A stretch of 64,000 nucleotides of DNA, from the NCBI GenBank assembly GCA_045576655.1, contig JAZNGW010000022.1, forward strand, positions 1 through 64,000, read 5' to 3'. Below are positions 42,405-52,002 of this stretch, piece by piece. Source of the stretch: RGIG8745 sp045576655. Lineage in GTDB: Bacteria > Bacteroidota > Bacteroidia > Bacteroidales > Bacteroidaceae. Each line of letters starts with the position of its first letter. Position 1 is the stretch's first letter. The notes beneath the pieces are model-generated. The model worked only from the letters and a program-made list of their open reading frames with translations, did not search any database and was not told where the DNA came from. The position numbers were made by a program, and so were the translations under genes.

Positions 42405-43334
42405 ATGAAAAAGTTATCAATATTGTTTTTTGCTTTAGCCATGATAGTGTGTCCTCAGCAAAGCTATGGACAGAAGTGGCTGAAAAAATTAGGAAAGACT
42501 TTGGAGAAAGGTCTTGAAATTGCAGGTGAAGTTCTTGAGGCTGTTCCTGCTGAAGAAGGAGCTACAAGTAGCATTAACGGTTATGACATACAAATTGTTG
42601 ATTGCTATCGTGTAGGGAAATGTGCGCTCATACAATACAGTATATTGAACCAAAAATCGACAGATGAGGAGGTGGAGTATTATAATGAGTATCATGAACA
42701 GAAGACCTCTTTTGTTGCAGGAGGAAAAACGTATACGAATCCGTATTTCTATTATAATGGAGGTCTGCGAAACTCAAGCATCAACAATTTCCAAAGTGCG
42801 GTATTCCCTTCAGGAATAGCAGTGCCACTTATCATGTTTGCGCCTGTTGATGAAACAGTTACAACAATATCTTCAGCGTCGTTGTATTTCGACGAGAAGA
42901 ATAATTACACTGTTAAGAATATCCCGATAAGGGTTGTTACGGATAATACAAACCTTCCAAATTTAAAGTGTGAGTATCCGAACTATTATGTAGAATTTGT
43001 TAGTGGCACAAAGGACGGGACTACGGCTCAGCTTGTATATCGGATAAAGACTCTTGATGAAAAAGACAGTAAACTGTCTCTTGTCTCATTTAGGGATGCG
43101 AATGATGCGCGTGCAGAAATATATGACATGAACGGCTCTGTTCTTAAGGATGTGACACTTGAGTTTAGTAATACGGACAGGAGGGATGAAACCACAATCC
43201 CTGCAGGAATACCGATTACGTTGACAATAACAGCCAAGAATGTCACTACTAATCAATTGGCTCGCATGACTATGCGATTTAATCAGATGGGTATAGGGTG
43301 CCAAATTCAGCACAGGGGAATTGAACTAAAGTAA
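42405..43334 (+). CDS. hypothetical exported protein with amphipathic helix
   Basis: A 309-residue protein. The start at MKKLSILFFALAMIVCPQQ gives a signal peptide ending at YGQ (about 23). Right after cleavage is a lysine-rich amphipathic helix (KWLKKLGKTLEKGLEIAGEV). The rest is beta-rich, with TSSINGYDIQIVDCYRVGK and PAGIPITLTITAKNVTT resembling immunoglobulin-like strand patterns. I recognise no family. It sits 92 bases after the second lipoprotein gene on the same strand. Confidence 0.65.
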   Translation: MKKLSILFFALAMIVCPQQSYGQKWLKKLGKTLEKGLEIAGEVLEAVPAEEGATSSINGYDIQIVDCYRVGKCALIQYSILNQKSTDEEVEYYNEYHEQKTSFVAGGKTYTNPYFYYNGGLRNSSINNFQSAVFPSGIAVPLIMFAPVDETVTTISSASLYFDEKNNYTVKNIPIRVVTDNTNLPNLKCEYPNYYVEFVSGTKDGTTAQLVYRIKTLDEKDSKLSLVSFRDANDARAEIYDMNGSVLKDVTLEFSNTDRRDETTIPAGIPITLTITAKNVTTNQLARMTMRFNQMGIGCQIQHRGIELK

Positions 43335-43356
43335 GAATCCAATTAAAAGTTTTGTT

Positions 43357-44136
43357 ATGAATAAGATTTCATTATTTATGTTGAGTCTCATCCTTGTTGT
43401 TGCACAAGGATTTGCTCAAGGAACAATAAGTGTAAATGTTCCATTGTTCAGAAAAATCGTAAAGGTTACAACAGAAGTCGCGAATCTGAGGAAAACAGCT
43501 TCTTTAAATAGCCCTATATTGATGATTGTTGAAGATTATGATGACATGGGCGAATCTTATTTCGAGTTGTCTTGGTCTTCAAGTGCGGTTTCTAATGCGA
43601 AATTTGTAAAGCCGGAAGTCCTGCTTGTGACAAATGTGCTTGATGATTGGTATGAGGTCTTGTATTTTACAGACAATGGGTTGTCGCATAAGAAGGCATA
43701 CATAATGAAGAGGTATTGTGTGGACGCTGAGACTGTTCCTTTTACGAGCGAAGCATTGGCAATAGTGCAGACGGGAAAGTTTAAGAATTATTGTTTGGAG
43801 TGTGTTGAAGTATGCGGAGGGGAATATTTGTCCTTTGGTAGAGTGATTAATAATATTTACGTTTTTATTTCAGGTTATTCAGCTACGCCAGGAAATGTTA
43901 CTCGTATGGATCAGTATGGCTTTGAGTATTCAAAGGATTTTAGGAATGCCTATGGTATGCTGGATGTGAAGAAATTGTCGTATAGTAATACTGCACTTAT
44001 TTCTTTACACAGAAATTCCAAGAAAAACAAGTCTTGTAAGATGAACTTTAAGATAAAGGGTGACGATTCAATTCACACCATGTATTGGAATGACGAAGTT
44101 CTGTCTATGATGGGGAGTGAGGTGATATTGTTCTGA
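43357..44136 (+). CDS. hypothetical exported protein with SH3-like region
   Basis: A 259-residue exported protein. The signal peptide SLFMLSLILVVAQGFAQ ends near residue 20. Residues about 35-125 resemble a bacterial SH3 domain: VTTEVANLRKTASLNSPIL, then LLVTNVLDDWYEVLYFTD and KKAYIMKRYC. Such domains often bind cell-wall peptides. The C-terminal part is unassigned beta structure. It is the last of four exported-protein genes, 22 bases after the previous gene and before a strong terminator. Confidence 0.65.
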   Translation: MNKISLFMLSLILVVAQGFAQGTISVNVPLFRKIVKVTTEVANLRKTASLNSPILMIVEDYDDMGESYFELSWSSSAVSNAKFVKPEVLLVTNVLDDWYEVLYFTDNGLSHKKAYIMKRYCVDAETVPFTSEALAIVQTGKFKNYCLECVEVCGGEYLSFGRVINNIYVFISGYSATPGNVTRMDQYGFEYSKDFRNAYGMLDVKKLSYSNTALISLHRNSKKNKSCKMNFKIKGDDSIHTMYWNDEVLSMMGSEVILF

Positions 44137-44177
44137 TTTAGGGGATTTCAAATCACGGTCGGCTAAGTTTTTATAAG

Positions 44178-44217
44178 GAGAGAGGGTGACCCTTTGACTT
44201 TGGGGACACCCTCTCTC
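44178..44217. terminator. terminator between convergent genes
   Basis: Arms GAGAGAGGGTG (44178-44188) and CACCCTCTCTC (44207-44217), then CTTT, with an inner ACCC..GGGG step. It separates the exported-protein operon from mutB. Confidence 0.85.
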
Positions 44218-44254
44218 TTTGGCTTTGTAATGATGATTGAATTAAGTCAAATCA

Positions 44255-46420
44255 TTAATCCTCGTTGAGAATGTTCATGATTTCGCAAGCAGCTTTTGCT
44301 ACAGAAGTACCAGGTCCGAAGACTGCTGCTACGCCTGCCTTGTAGAGGTAGTCGTAGTCCTGTGCAGGGATGACACCGCCGGCAATGACGAGAATGTCCT
44401 CGCGACCGAGTTTCTTGAGCTCTTCAATGAGCTGCGGAATGAGTGTCTTGTGACCTGCAGCGAGTGAAGATGCACCAACGAGGTCAACGTCGTTCTCAAC
44501 AGCCTGGCGGGCAGCCTCAGCCGGAGTCTGGAACAATGGTCCCATGTCAACGTCAAAACCACAGTCTGCATATCCAGTTGCTACTACTTTTGCACCACGG
44601 TCGTGTCCGTCCTGTCCCATCTTCGCAACCATGATGCGTGGGCGACGGCCGTTCTTCTGAGCGAAAATCTCTGTTGCCTGACAAGCGTTCTCGAAGTCCT
44701 TGTCGTTCTTGCTTTCTGATGAATACACGTTGCTAATTGTTCTGATTACTGCCTTGTAACGTCCTACCACTGCCTCGCATGCGTCTGAAATCTCACCGAG
44801 TGTGCAGCGCAATCCCGCAGCCTTGACTGCAAGGGCGAGGAGGTTCTTCTCTGATTTCTTGCCGTCGTTGAATTCCTGAACACATGCTGTGATTTCTGCA
44901 AGGGCAGCCTTGCATGCCTCTTCGTCACGGTTGGCCTTAAGCTCTTTGAGTGCCTGTTCTTGCTGTATGCGAACTGCAGTGTTGTCAACCTCAAGGATGT
45001 CAAGCGGATCTTCGTGGTCAAGACGGTATTTGTTTGTACCCACGATGGTCTGGACACCTGAGTCGATGCGAGCCTGAGTGCGAGCAGCAGCCTCTTCGAT
45101 ACGCATCTTTGGAAGACCTGTTTCGATAGCCTTGGCCATACCGCCGAGCTTCTCAATTTCCTGGATGTGTGCCCATGCCTTGTGAACGAGTTCGTCAGTA
45201 AGTTTCTCTACGTAGTAAGAACCTGCCCATGGGTCGATGCTCTTGCAGACCTGTGTCTCGTTCTGGATGTAGATCTGAGTGTTACGAGCGATACGAGCAG
45301 AGAAGTCAGTAGGGAGAGCGATAGCTTCGTCGAGAGCGTTAGTATGGAGCGACTGAGTGTGTCCGAGCACTGATGCCATAGCCTCGATACAAGTACGTCC
45401 TACGTTGTTGAATGGGTCCTGCTCTGTGAGTGACCATCCTGAGGTCTGTGAGTGAGTGCGGAGAGCCATAGACTTAGGGTTCTTAGCACCGAAACTCTTC
45501 ACAATCTTAGCCCAGAGGAGACGACCTGCACGCATCTTGGCGATTTCCATGAAGTGGTTCATGCCAATAGCCCAGAAGAATGAGAGGCGAGGAGCAAACG
45601 CGTCAATATCGATGCCTGCGTTCACACCGGCGCGAAGGTAGTCCATACCGTCGGCAAGAGTGTAAGCCAACTCGATGTCTGCTGTAGCACCTGCTTCCTG
45701 CATGTGGTAACCAGAGATTGAGATAGAATTGAACTTAGGCATCTTCTGTGATGTGAATTCGAAGATGTCAGCGATGATCTTCATTGAGAATGCAGGTGGG
45801 TAGATGTATGTATTACGCACCATGAATTCCTTGAGGATGTCGTTCTGGATTGTACCAGCCATTTCTTCGAGCTTAGCGCCCTGCTCAAGTCCTGCGTTGA
45901 TGTAGAATGCGAGTACAGGAAGTACTGCGCCGTTCATTGTCATTGACACGGACATCTTGTTCAATGGGATACCAGCGAAGAGTGTCTTCATGTTCTCAAG
46001 TGAACAGATTGACACGCCGGCCTTACCAACGTCGCCCACAACGCGTTCGTTGTCAGGGTCGTAACCGCGGTGAGTAGGGAGGTCGAATGCAACAGAGAGA
46101 CCTTTCTGTCCGCTTGCGAGGTTACGGCGGTAGAATGCGTTACTTTCTTCTGCTGTAGAGAATCCTGCGTACTGGCGGATTGTCCAAGGGCGGAATGGGT
46201 ACATCATTGAGTAAGGACCACGTAGATAAGGAGGAATACCTGCTGCAAAATCGAGGTGTTCCATTCCTTCAAGGTCCTCTTTGGTATATACTGGCTGCAC
46301 ATCAATCTGTTCAGGAGTTCTCCAGTTTGCAGAGATGCCGCTGTCTTTTTGCCACTGCTGGCCGTTCTTGGCCTCTATGCCGGCATAAATGTCTATGTTG
46401 TTAAAATCTTTTCTTGCCAT
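44255..46420 (-). CDS. mutB: methylmalonyl-CoA mutase large (catalytic, B12-binding) subunit
   Basis: A 721-residue catalytic subunit. The N-terminal TIM-barrel contains GPYSMMYPFRPWTIRQYAGF, the family substrate region. The C-terminal cobalamin-binding domain begins near residue 595 (RIMVAKMGQDGHDRGAKVVA) with the DxHxxG motif and continues with VDLVGASSLAAGH and VIAGGVIPAQDYDYL. It isomerises succinyl-CoA and (R)-methylmalonyl-CoA and is central to propionate formation and use. It follows mutA with a 2-base gap, so they form one operon. Sequence and length are complete. Confidence 0.97.
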   Translation of the reverse strand: MARKDFNNIDIYAGIEAKNGQQWQKDSGISANWRTPEQIDVQPVYTKEDLEGMEHLDFAAGIPPYLRGPYSMMYPFRPWTIRQYAGFSTAEESNAFYRRNLASGQKGLSVAFDLPTHRGYDPDNERVVGDVGKAGVSICSLENMKTLFAGIPLNKMSVSMTMNGAVLPVLAFYINAGLEQGAKLEEMAGTIQNDILKEFMVRNTYIYPPAFSMKIIADIFEFTSQKMPKFNSISISGYHMQEAGATADIELAYTLADGMDYLRAGVNAGIDIDAFAPRLSFFWAIGMNHFMEIAKMRAGRLLWAKIVKSFGAKNPKSMALRTHSQTSGWSLTEQDPFNNVGRTCIEAMASVLGHTQSLHTNALDEAIALPTDFSARIARNTQIYIQNETQVCKSIDPWAGSYYVEKLTDELVHKAWAHIQEIEKLGGMAKAIETGLPKMRIEEAAARTQARIDSGVQTIVGTNKYRLDHEDPLDILEVDNTAVRIQQEQALKELKANRDEEACKAALAEITACVQEFNDGKKSEKNLLALAVKAAGLRCTLGEISDACEAVVGRYKAVIRTISNVYSSESKNDKDFENACQATEIFAQKNGRRPRIMVAKMGQDGHDRGAKVVATGYADCGFDVDMGPLFQTPAEAARQAVENDVDLVGASSLAAGHKTLIPQLIEELKKLGREDILVIAGGVIPAQDYDYLYKAGVAAVFGPGTSVAKAACEIMNILNED

Positions 46421-46422
46421 AA

Positions 46423-48279
46423 TTAGATTCCGAGTTTAGCGTTATACTCCTTCAGTGTTTCCAACTGGTTAACTCTCACGTGAATGAAATTCTCGATGCC
46501 GGCAGCCTTGAGTTCGTCAGCGCATGCTGGAGCGCCTGCTACTACGAACATTGCTCGGCCGTCGAGAGCCTTGAATGCAGGGATTGCGTATTCTGCGTAC
46601 TCGTCGTCGCTTGAGCAGATTACAACGATGTCTGCACCAGCCTTAACAGCCTCTTCAACACCTTCCTCTACAGTTGCGAAGCCGAGGTTGTCAATAACCT
46701 TGTAGCCTGCACAAGCGAGGAAGTTGCATGAGAACTGAGCGCGTGCCTGGCGCATAGCAAGGTTGCCGATAGTGAGCATGAATGCCACAGGCTGCTTAGG
46801 TGCAGCTTCTGTAGCGAGACGGAGTGCTTCAAACTCGCTTGCGAGACGGCTCTTGTCGAGTGCGGTGATGCCGGCATTTTCATGTTCTCCGCATCCGCAT
46901 TTGCATCCGCAAACAGGAGTCTTGCCGTCAGCCTTCTCGTTGAAGTTAGGGAACTGGTTTGTGCCGAGCAAGAATTCCTTACGCTTTGCAGCGTTTGCGT
47001 GGCGAGTCTTGTTTGTGGCGTTGATTGTCTCCTGAATCTTTCCAGCAGTAGCGAGTGCGAGGAATCCACCTTCGTTCTCTACAGAGAGGAAGAGTTTCCA
47101 TGCTTCCTCTGCGATAGCGTTTGTGAGGTGCTCAATGTAGTATGAACCACCTGCAGCATCAACGATTTTGTCGAAGTGAGCTTCTTCCTTAAGGAGGAGT
47201 TGCTGGTTACGAGCTAAACGCTCAGAGAAATCATCCGGAGTTTGGTATGTCTTATCGAAAGGAACAACGACGATAGAGTCTACGTTTGCGATAGCTGCTG
47301 ACATTGCTTCGGTCTGAGTGCGGAGCAAGTTTACGTAGCTGTCGTACATTGTTTGGTTGTATTCTGTTGTGATGGCGCAAACGTTCATTTTGCAAGCACA
47401 GTCGCACTTTGGCTCGTATTGCTTAACGATTTGTGCCCAAAGCATGCGTGCTGCACGGAACTTAGCGATTTCCATGAAGTAGTTTTCGCTCACTCCCATG
47501 TTGAACTTGATGCGGCGCGCTGCTTCAGTAGCGTCAACGCCAGCTTCAACCATCTGCTGCATGTATTCGTTACCCCAAGCGAGAGCATATCCGAGCTCCT
47601 GATAGATGTAAGCGCCTGAGTTGTTGAGCGAAATGCTGTCAACGTTGATGCAACGGAAGTTTGGAACTTCTGCAAGAGTTTCGATGAGTTCCTTGCCCTT
47701 TGCAATAACGGCAGAAGTGTCTTTGCCTTTTACAAGAATCTTGTCGATTGGGTCGAATGCGATAGAACCCTGTACCTTTGAGAGGTCTGCTCCCTTCTCT
47801 TTGAGGTATTCAACGAGAACCTTAGCGAGTTCGATGCAAGCGCACTGGCAAGTCTTGAAGTTGAGTTCAACACACTCAGGGCAGATGCCTTCGAGGAGTG
47901 TTGAGATTGTTTCCTTGTTAACGATAGACTTTGGAACTGCGAAACCAATAGAGTTTACACCCTTGCCGAGGACATCGATAGCCTTAGCGTTTGCAGCCTT
48001 AGGGTCTTCTGCATTGATTTCCTGACGAACAAACCAAAGGTTGTTGTCTTTCTTGTTTCCACGTACGAAAGGAAATTCGCCTGGGAGAGAATCCACAGCC
48101 TTCATGTCCTTCAAGTCTTCCATACGGTAGAAAGGCTGTACATTGAAGCCTTCATTGGTTTTCCAAACCATCTTCTTGTCGAAGTCGGCACCTTTAAGGT
48201 CTACATTGATCTTGTCAATCCATTCCTGTGTGGTTGGTGCCTGGAACTCCGCGAAGAGTTTTTCCTTGCAATTAGCCAT
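46423..48279 (-). CDS. mutA: methylmalonyl-CoA mutase small subunit with cysteine-rich insertions
   Basis: A 618-residue regulatory/structural partner of MutB. It keeps the mutase fold (RIKFNMGVSENYFMEIAKFR, AARMLWAQIVKQYEP). In the C-terminal Rossmann-like domain the DxHxxG cobalamin motif is replaced (MLTIGNLAMRQARAQF), as usual for the small subunit. Unusual are cysteine clusters: CPEC (133-136), CQCAC (144-148), CDCACKMNVC (292-301) and CGCKCGCGEHE (457-467). The last one is in the linker before the Rossmann domain. First gene of the mutA-mutB operon, with its promoter at 48344. Confidence 0.94.
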   Translation of the reverse strand: MANCKEKLFAEFQAPTTQEWIDKINVDLKGADFDKKMVWKTNEGFNVQPFYRMEDLKDMKAVDSLPGEFPFVRGNKKDNNLWFVRQEINAEDPKAANAKAIDVLGKGVNSIGFAVPKSIVNKETISTLLEGICPECVELNFKTCQCACIELAKVLVEYLKEKGADLSKVQGSIAFDPIDKILVKGKDTSAVIAKGKELIETLAEVPNFRCINVDSISLNNSGAYIYQELGYALAWGNEYMQQMVEAGVDATEAARRIKFNMGVSENYFMEIAKFRAARMLWAQIVKQYEPKCDCACKMNVCAITTEYNQTMYDSYVNLLRTQTEAMSAAIANVDSIVVVPFDKTYQTPDDFSERLARNQQLLLKEEAHFDKIVDAAGGSYYIEHLTNAIAEEAWKLFLSVENEGGFLALATAGKIQETINATNKTRHANAAKRKEFLLGTNQFPNFNEKADGKTPVCGCKCGCGEHENAGITALDKSRLASEFEALRLATEAAPKQPVAFMLTIGNLAMRQARAQFSCNFLACAGYKVIDNLGFATVEEGVEEAVKAGADIVVICSSDDEYAEYAIPAFKALDGRAMFVVAGAPACADELKAAGIENFIHVRVNQLETLKEYNAKLGI

Positions 48280-48343
48280 TTGATTTTGTTTTTATATGTG
48301 TTAAAGTTTCTGATATGAATCTTTGATTCAGTTATGTAACATA

Positions 48344-48376
48344 CAAAGTTAAGATTTTATAATAAAACAACCCAAA
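48344..48376 (-). promoter_or_regulatory. promoter of mutA-mutB
   Basis: Minus-strand TTTG (48373-48376), a 21-base spacer and TAACTTTG (48344-48351). The upstream box lies inside one arm of the terminator hairpin of the preceding minus-strand gene. Confidence 0.65.
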
Positions 48377-48424
48377 CAAAACATTACAATTTTAACTTTT
48401 TGATTGTGAAATGTTCTGTTTGGG
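48371..48424 (-). terminator. terminator of the BNR_4 gene, overlapping the mutA promoter
   Basis: Long inverted arms CCCAAACA (48371-48378) and TGTTTGGG (48417-48424), extended by AACATT/AATGTT and CAAT/ATTG. On the minus strand they are followed by a TTGTTTTATT run. Confidence 0.7.
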
Positions 48425-48466
48425 TTGATGCCTTGCACAGGCTTGTTCCTTTTGTGTATCTGATGG

Positions 48467-51400
48467 CTATTTTACCACGACTTTATTCTTTCCAATGATA
48501 TAAATGCCTGCTGCTAATCCGAATGTTGCGTCGCTTTTGGAAACCTGTGTCTTAATGATGCGTCCGTCAATTGAATACACGTTTACAGCATCGCTGTTTT
48601 CTGTGCTGATGCTTTCTATTGCTGTAGGCGTGTATGCGAGTGTGATGTTGTCAAATCCCAGGATTTTCTCTGTTCCGTTACTGGTGTGAATAGCGTAAAA
48701 CCCAATTGTCGTAATCGTTTCTCCGTCACTTTGGAACGTGTGGCTTACTTGCTGCCATGCTTCTTTGTTCTCAGCTGGAGTAAGTTCTGTGGGCGCATTT
48801 TCGCCTGTCTTTACGAATACGATGCCGTTTCCTCCGCTACCAGATTTCCACATGTCGGCAGTAAGTTCATATACACCTTCAGGCAAGCGCATTTCCTGAC
48901 TGAACATTATTGTAGATTCTCCCCAGTTTTGGCGCACCCAATAAGTACGTTCGCCTCCGTCTGTTGGTCGTGGACGTGAGGCGAAGAAGTTGGAGAAATA
49001 AAAGTCACCGCTTTGTAATGCTGTCAAGTCGTTGTTGTTGGGATTGGCGTAATCTACTGTCCATCCTTCGGGGATGTATATTGCTCGGTCACTATTGACG
49101 CCGGAGCCCTGCATAATGCTGTATTTCCCTTCAAAATCACCGTTTACGAATGCTGTGGGGTAGTCCTTCTCTTTGTAGTCGATCTCTTGTATTTCGCAGA
49201 TCTCTTTTTGAGTCAGTGCGGTGTTGTAGAGACGGAAATTATCGATTGTTCCGTCAAAATCAACGTTGTCGGCAGAGTAGTTGGAGTCCCACCACTGAGT
49301 GCGTCCAATGTAGTTGCGTGCGTCGGCTGCTACTTGTGCCAGCATATATGCCTCGTTTTGGTTGGCAGTTCCACTTGCGTCTTCCACTCCGTCAACATAT
49401 ATGGTTGTGGTTTTTGTTGCGGCGTTGAATGTCACTGCAAGTTTGTATTCTTTTCCAGTTGAAAGAGTTGTTGCGCCATTGACCATTGTTGTGGTTCCGC
49501 CATTGTATTTAATGCCTGCAGAAAGCGGATTTGCGCGTAAGAAAAGGCTGTTGCCCGATGCAGAACCGAAGTCGTATAGGCGTGGTGCGCTATTGAGAGC
49601 ATCGGCATTGACTGTTAGTATTACGGTGTAACTGCGCAGATTGCTTAGTATGCCTTCCTCTACTAATGCGTATCCGTTGGTGGAAAAACCTGCGGCAGTG
49701 TTTGATGACAAATCAAGGACGCCTTCAGCCTTAGCTTTACCCTTGAGGGTGAGTCCCTCATCGTTGCCGTCAAATGTGAAGTCCAGCACAAGGTTCTTGC
49801 TTATGTCGCGTGGGTGTACCTTTATGGCAAATTCTTTTGTCATTTCTCCAAGTGCCACGGTGAGTGTCACTTCGGTTTCTGTTGCAGGATAGTATAATTC
49901 TCCAGTGTTGGTGATAATGTCCGGATTGCTACTGGTCCATATAAGGTTCTTCCCACTTATGGATGTGGGAAGAACGAGATCTGTGTATGTTTCTGTGGGG
50001 AGTGTTACCGCTTCAAGAATTCCGGCGTTTATTTTTGCTCTGACATCGGCTTGTTGCATCGCTGCTTTGTAGACTTTGCCGGAAACCAATGTGCCGGTAT
50101 ATCCTCCGATAGTGATGTCCTCAAGTTTGAGACCTTCGATGTCAAACTTCTGGTCTATCCATCCTTCCCGGTAAATTGTAAGAGTCTTGCCGTCGTATGT
50201 GAATGTGGCATTCCAAACTCCAAGTTTTGTCAAGTACCATTTCCCGTCTGTACCAGAACTTTGGGTTGCCCAAGCGTCAGAGGTGCCGAGCAGACTTTGG
50301 CTCCAATATGTCTTGTCGCCAATCTTGACGTAAGGTTTCATGTTTGTTGCGTCAAGCCCATATTCCATATTGCCCATCTTCATGAGCGTGCCACCATAGT
50401 TGTTGTGGTCTATGCTCCAGCTGAACATGAGGGTGAATTGGTCGTCGCCCTTGACGTTGATGTCAACAGCCTCGCTGCTTGCCATCTGCTTATTCCATGT
50501 CTTTTCAAACTCAGGAGCAATGGTGATGAGTTCTGGTATTGGCAACTGATAGTCGGTGTGTATGCCTGTAGGGTAGCCAAGAGGATAACCTGTGCGTACC
50601 AACCAATAGTAATAGTCGCCGTGCATCCATGTGAGACGTAATTTTGAATCGCCTGAACCAGGAAGAACAAACGGGCGTACATTGTTCTTTAAGGAATTTT
50701 TTGTCACTTGCTCCTTCGCTGTCACTTTACCGCTGTCATCTACGGTGTATTTCCATATTTCATAGATCTTCTTTCCAGCCGTCTCGCTCTGAGTCGGAAT
50801 TGAGAGGTATATGTCGTTGATGTTAGCTTCGTCGAGAGCCATACCGCCGCTATAGCAGTATTCTGTGTTTGACGGATGGAATCTTCCGCCACCGTTGGCA
50901 AGACTTGTTAGTTTCCAACTTGAACCGTTCCAGCGTGCGTAGTAGTATTGGTGGCTATTCTTGTCGTTTGAAATGCGAACCATAGCCACTACAGGATTCT
51001 CATTTTCGTCGAGAGCAATCTGCCACACCCAGTCACGGTAGTTGGTAGGAGCATCGAGGATGGTGCCTGGGTAGCTTGACTTGTAACTGTCTGTCTTGCT
51101 CACTTTGAATGGACCGTTGGCGATGGTTGAAAGCACATTGCCTTTCAGGTCGGCGAGTTGCGGAGTCGTTGTCACTGTTCCGTCTCCACCGGCCTTGGCA
51201 TTCAAGTTGATGACGTTGAAGTACAACCAGTTAGGCCATTCGTTGTCTGGGTGACCAGTTGTGTATGCCACATAAATCTTGTCCTTGCCGTTGCTGTGGT
51301 ACTTAGCATACGGACGAGCGCCAGTGCTCTGCACCATCTGGTAAGGTCCCCATTCAATGTCTACGTTGTCGTTTTCGTCAGGCAAAGAAAGTTTTGCGAT

Positions 51401-51931
51401 TGTTGGGTGCCAGTTGATACCGCGCCAGCAGAGGTATATGTGTTTAGGGTCATCGCTTAGAATGAATGGCGAAGGGTAAGTGGTGTTGTTTGCAACCTTT
51501 ATTTCATGCTCTTCTCCAAGTGATGTGATGTCGCCCTTTTTAGTGGAAACGCGGTAGTAGAAACGCGGTTCGTCGGTGTGGCGGGCATAGAATATCATGA
51601 TTCTCTCGTCGGGAAGAACGAGGAATGTAGGGTTATTATGGTCATCGGGCTGGAAACGTGAACGCACGAGTACGTCCTGCTGATGGCCGTCCGGATTAGC
51701 CTTGAAGTCTATCTGTGAAGCCTTGATAGCTCCGTGTACGTCAATGTATCCAATGTATGCCGCATCGATTTCGCCGTCAGCACTCTTGTAGTGGATGGCG
51801 CGAGGGTCTGCAAACCAGCACCATGCTCCTTCGTCGGCAATCGTACTACCAGAGAATGATTCTGTTTCCTGAGCTGTTGCTGTAAGAGATAGAGAAAGCA
51901 AACAGCATGAGAGAATAGATTTGAATGTCAT
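48467..51931 (-). CDS. large secreted BNR_4-type protein with LamG-like module and T9SS tail
   Basis: An 1154-residue exported protein. After the signal peptide (about 1-21), residues about 30-450 form a BNR_4-type seven-bladed propeller. Markers are GAWCWFADPRAIHYKS, RFQPDDHNNPTFLVLPDERI and CWRGINWHP. This fold occurs in polysaccharide lyases and in rhamnosidase-type hydrolases acting on arabinogalactan. A LamG-like sandwich (about 715-905: LVLDFTFDGNDEGLTLKG ... IDNFRLYNTALTQKEI) is followed by a carbohydrate-binding-like domain (about 915-1080) and a T9SS sorting tail (VNVYSIDGRIIKTQVSK ... GIYIIGKNKVVVK). It is probably a surface or secreted polysaccharide enzyme. Exact activity is not assignable by eye. 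Confidence 0.75.
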   Translation of the reverse strand: MTFKSILSCCLLSLSLTATAQETESFSGSTIADEGAWCWFADPRAIHYKSADGEIDAAYIGYIDVHGAIKASQIDFKANPDGHQQDVLVRSRFQPDDHNNPTFLVLPDERIMIFYARHTDEPRFYYRVSTKKGDITSLGEEHEIKVANNTTYPSPFILSDDPKHIYLCWRGINWHPTIAKLSLPDENDNVDIEWGPYQMVQSTGARPYAKYHSNGKDKIYVAYTTGHPDNEWPNWLYFNVINLNAKAGGDGTVTTTPQLADLKGNVLSTIANGPFKVSKTDSYKSSYPGTILDAPTNYRDWVWQIALDENENPVVAMVRISNDKNSHQYYYARWNGSSWKLTSLANGGGRFHPSNTEYCYSGGMALDEANINDIYLSIPTQSETAGKKIYEIWKYTVDDSGKVTAKEQVTKNSLKNNVRPFVLPGSGDSKLRLTWMHGDYYYWLVRTGYPLGYPTGIHTDYQLPIPELITIAPEFEKTWNKQMASSEAVDINVKGDDQFTLMFSWSIDHNNYGGTLMKMGNMEYGLDATNMKPYVKIGDKTYWSQSLLGTSDAWATQSSGTDGKWYLTKLGVWNATFTYDGKTLTIYREGWIDQKFDIEGLKLEDITIGGYTGTLVSGKVYKAAMQQADVRAKINAGILEAVTLPTETYTDLVLPTSISGKNLIWTSSNPDIITNTGELYYPATETEVTLTVALGEMTKEFAIKVHPRDISKNLVLDFTFDGNDEGLTLKGKAKAEGVLDLSSNTAAGFSTNGYALVEEGILSNLRSYTVILTVNADALNSAPRLYDFGSASGNSLFLRANPLSAGIKYNGGTTTMVNGATTLSTGKEYKLAVTFNAATKTTTIYVDGVEDASGTANQNEAYMLAQVAADARNYIGRTQWWDSNYSADNVDFDGTIDNFRLYNTALTQKEICEIQEIDYKEKDYPTAFVNGDFEGKYSIMQGSGVNSDRAIYIPEGWTVDYANPNNNDLTALQSGDFYFSNFFASRPRPTDGGERTYWVRQNWGESTIMFSQEMRLPEGVYELTADMWKSGSGGNGIVFVKTGENAPTELTPAENKEAWQQVSHTFQSDGETITTIGFYAIHTSNGTEKILGFDNITLAYTPTAIESISTENSDAVNVYSIDGRIIKTQVSKSDATFGLAAGIYIIGKNKVVVK

Positions 51932-51961
51932 GATATTAAGTTATATAGATTAGTCTAAGTG

Positions 51962-51993
51962 CAAAGTTAGGTAATGAATCTTGAAAATGCAAA
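51962..51993 (-). promoter_or_regulatory. promoter of the BNR_4 gene
   Basis: Minus-strand TTTG (51990-51993), 20-base spacer, TAACTTTG (51962-51969): a full consensus match. The leader is about 25 bases. Confidence 0.75.
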
Positions 51994-52002
51994 GTTTAGC
52001 AA

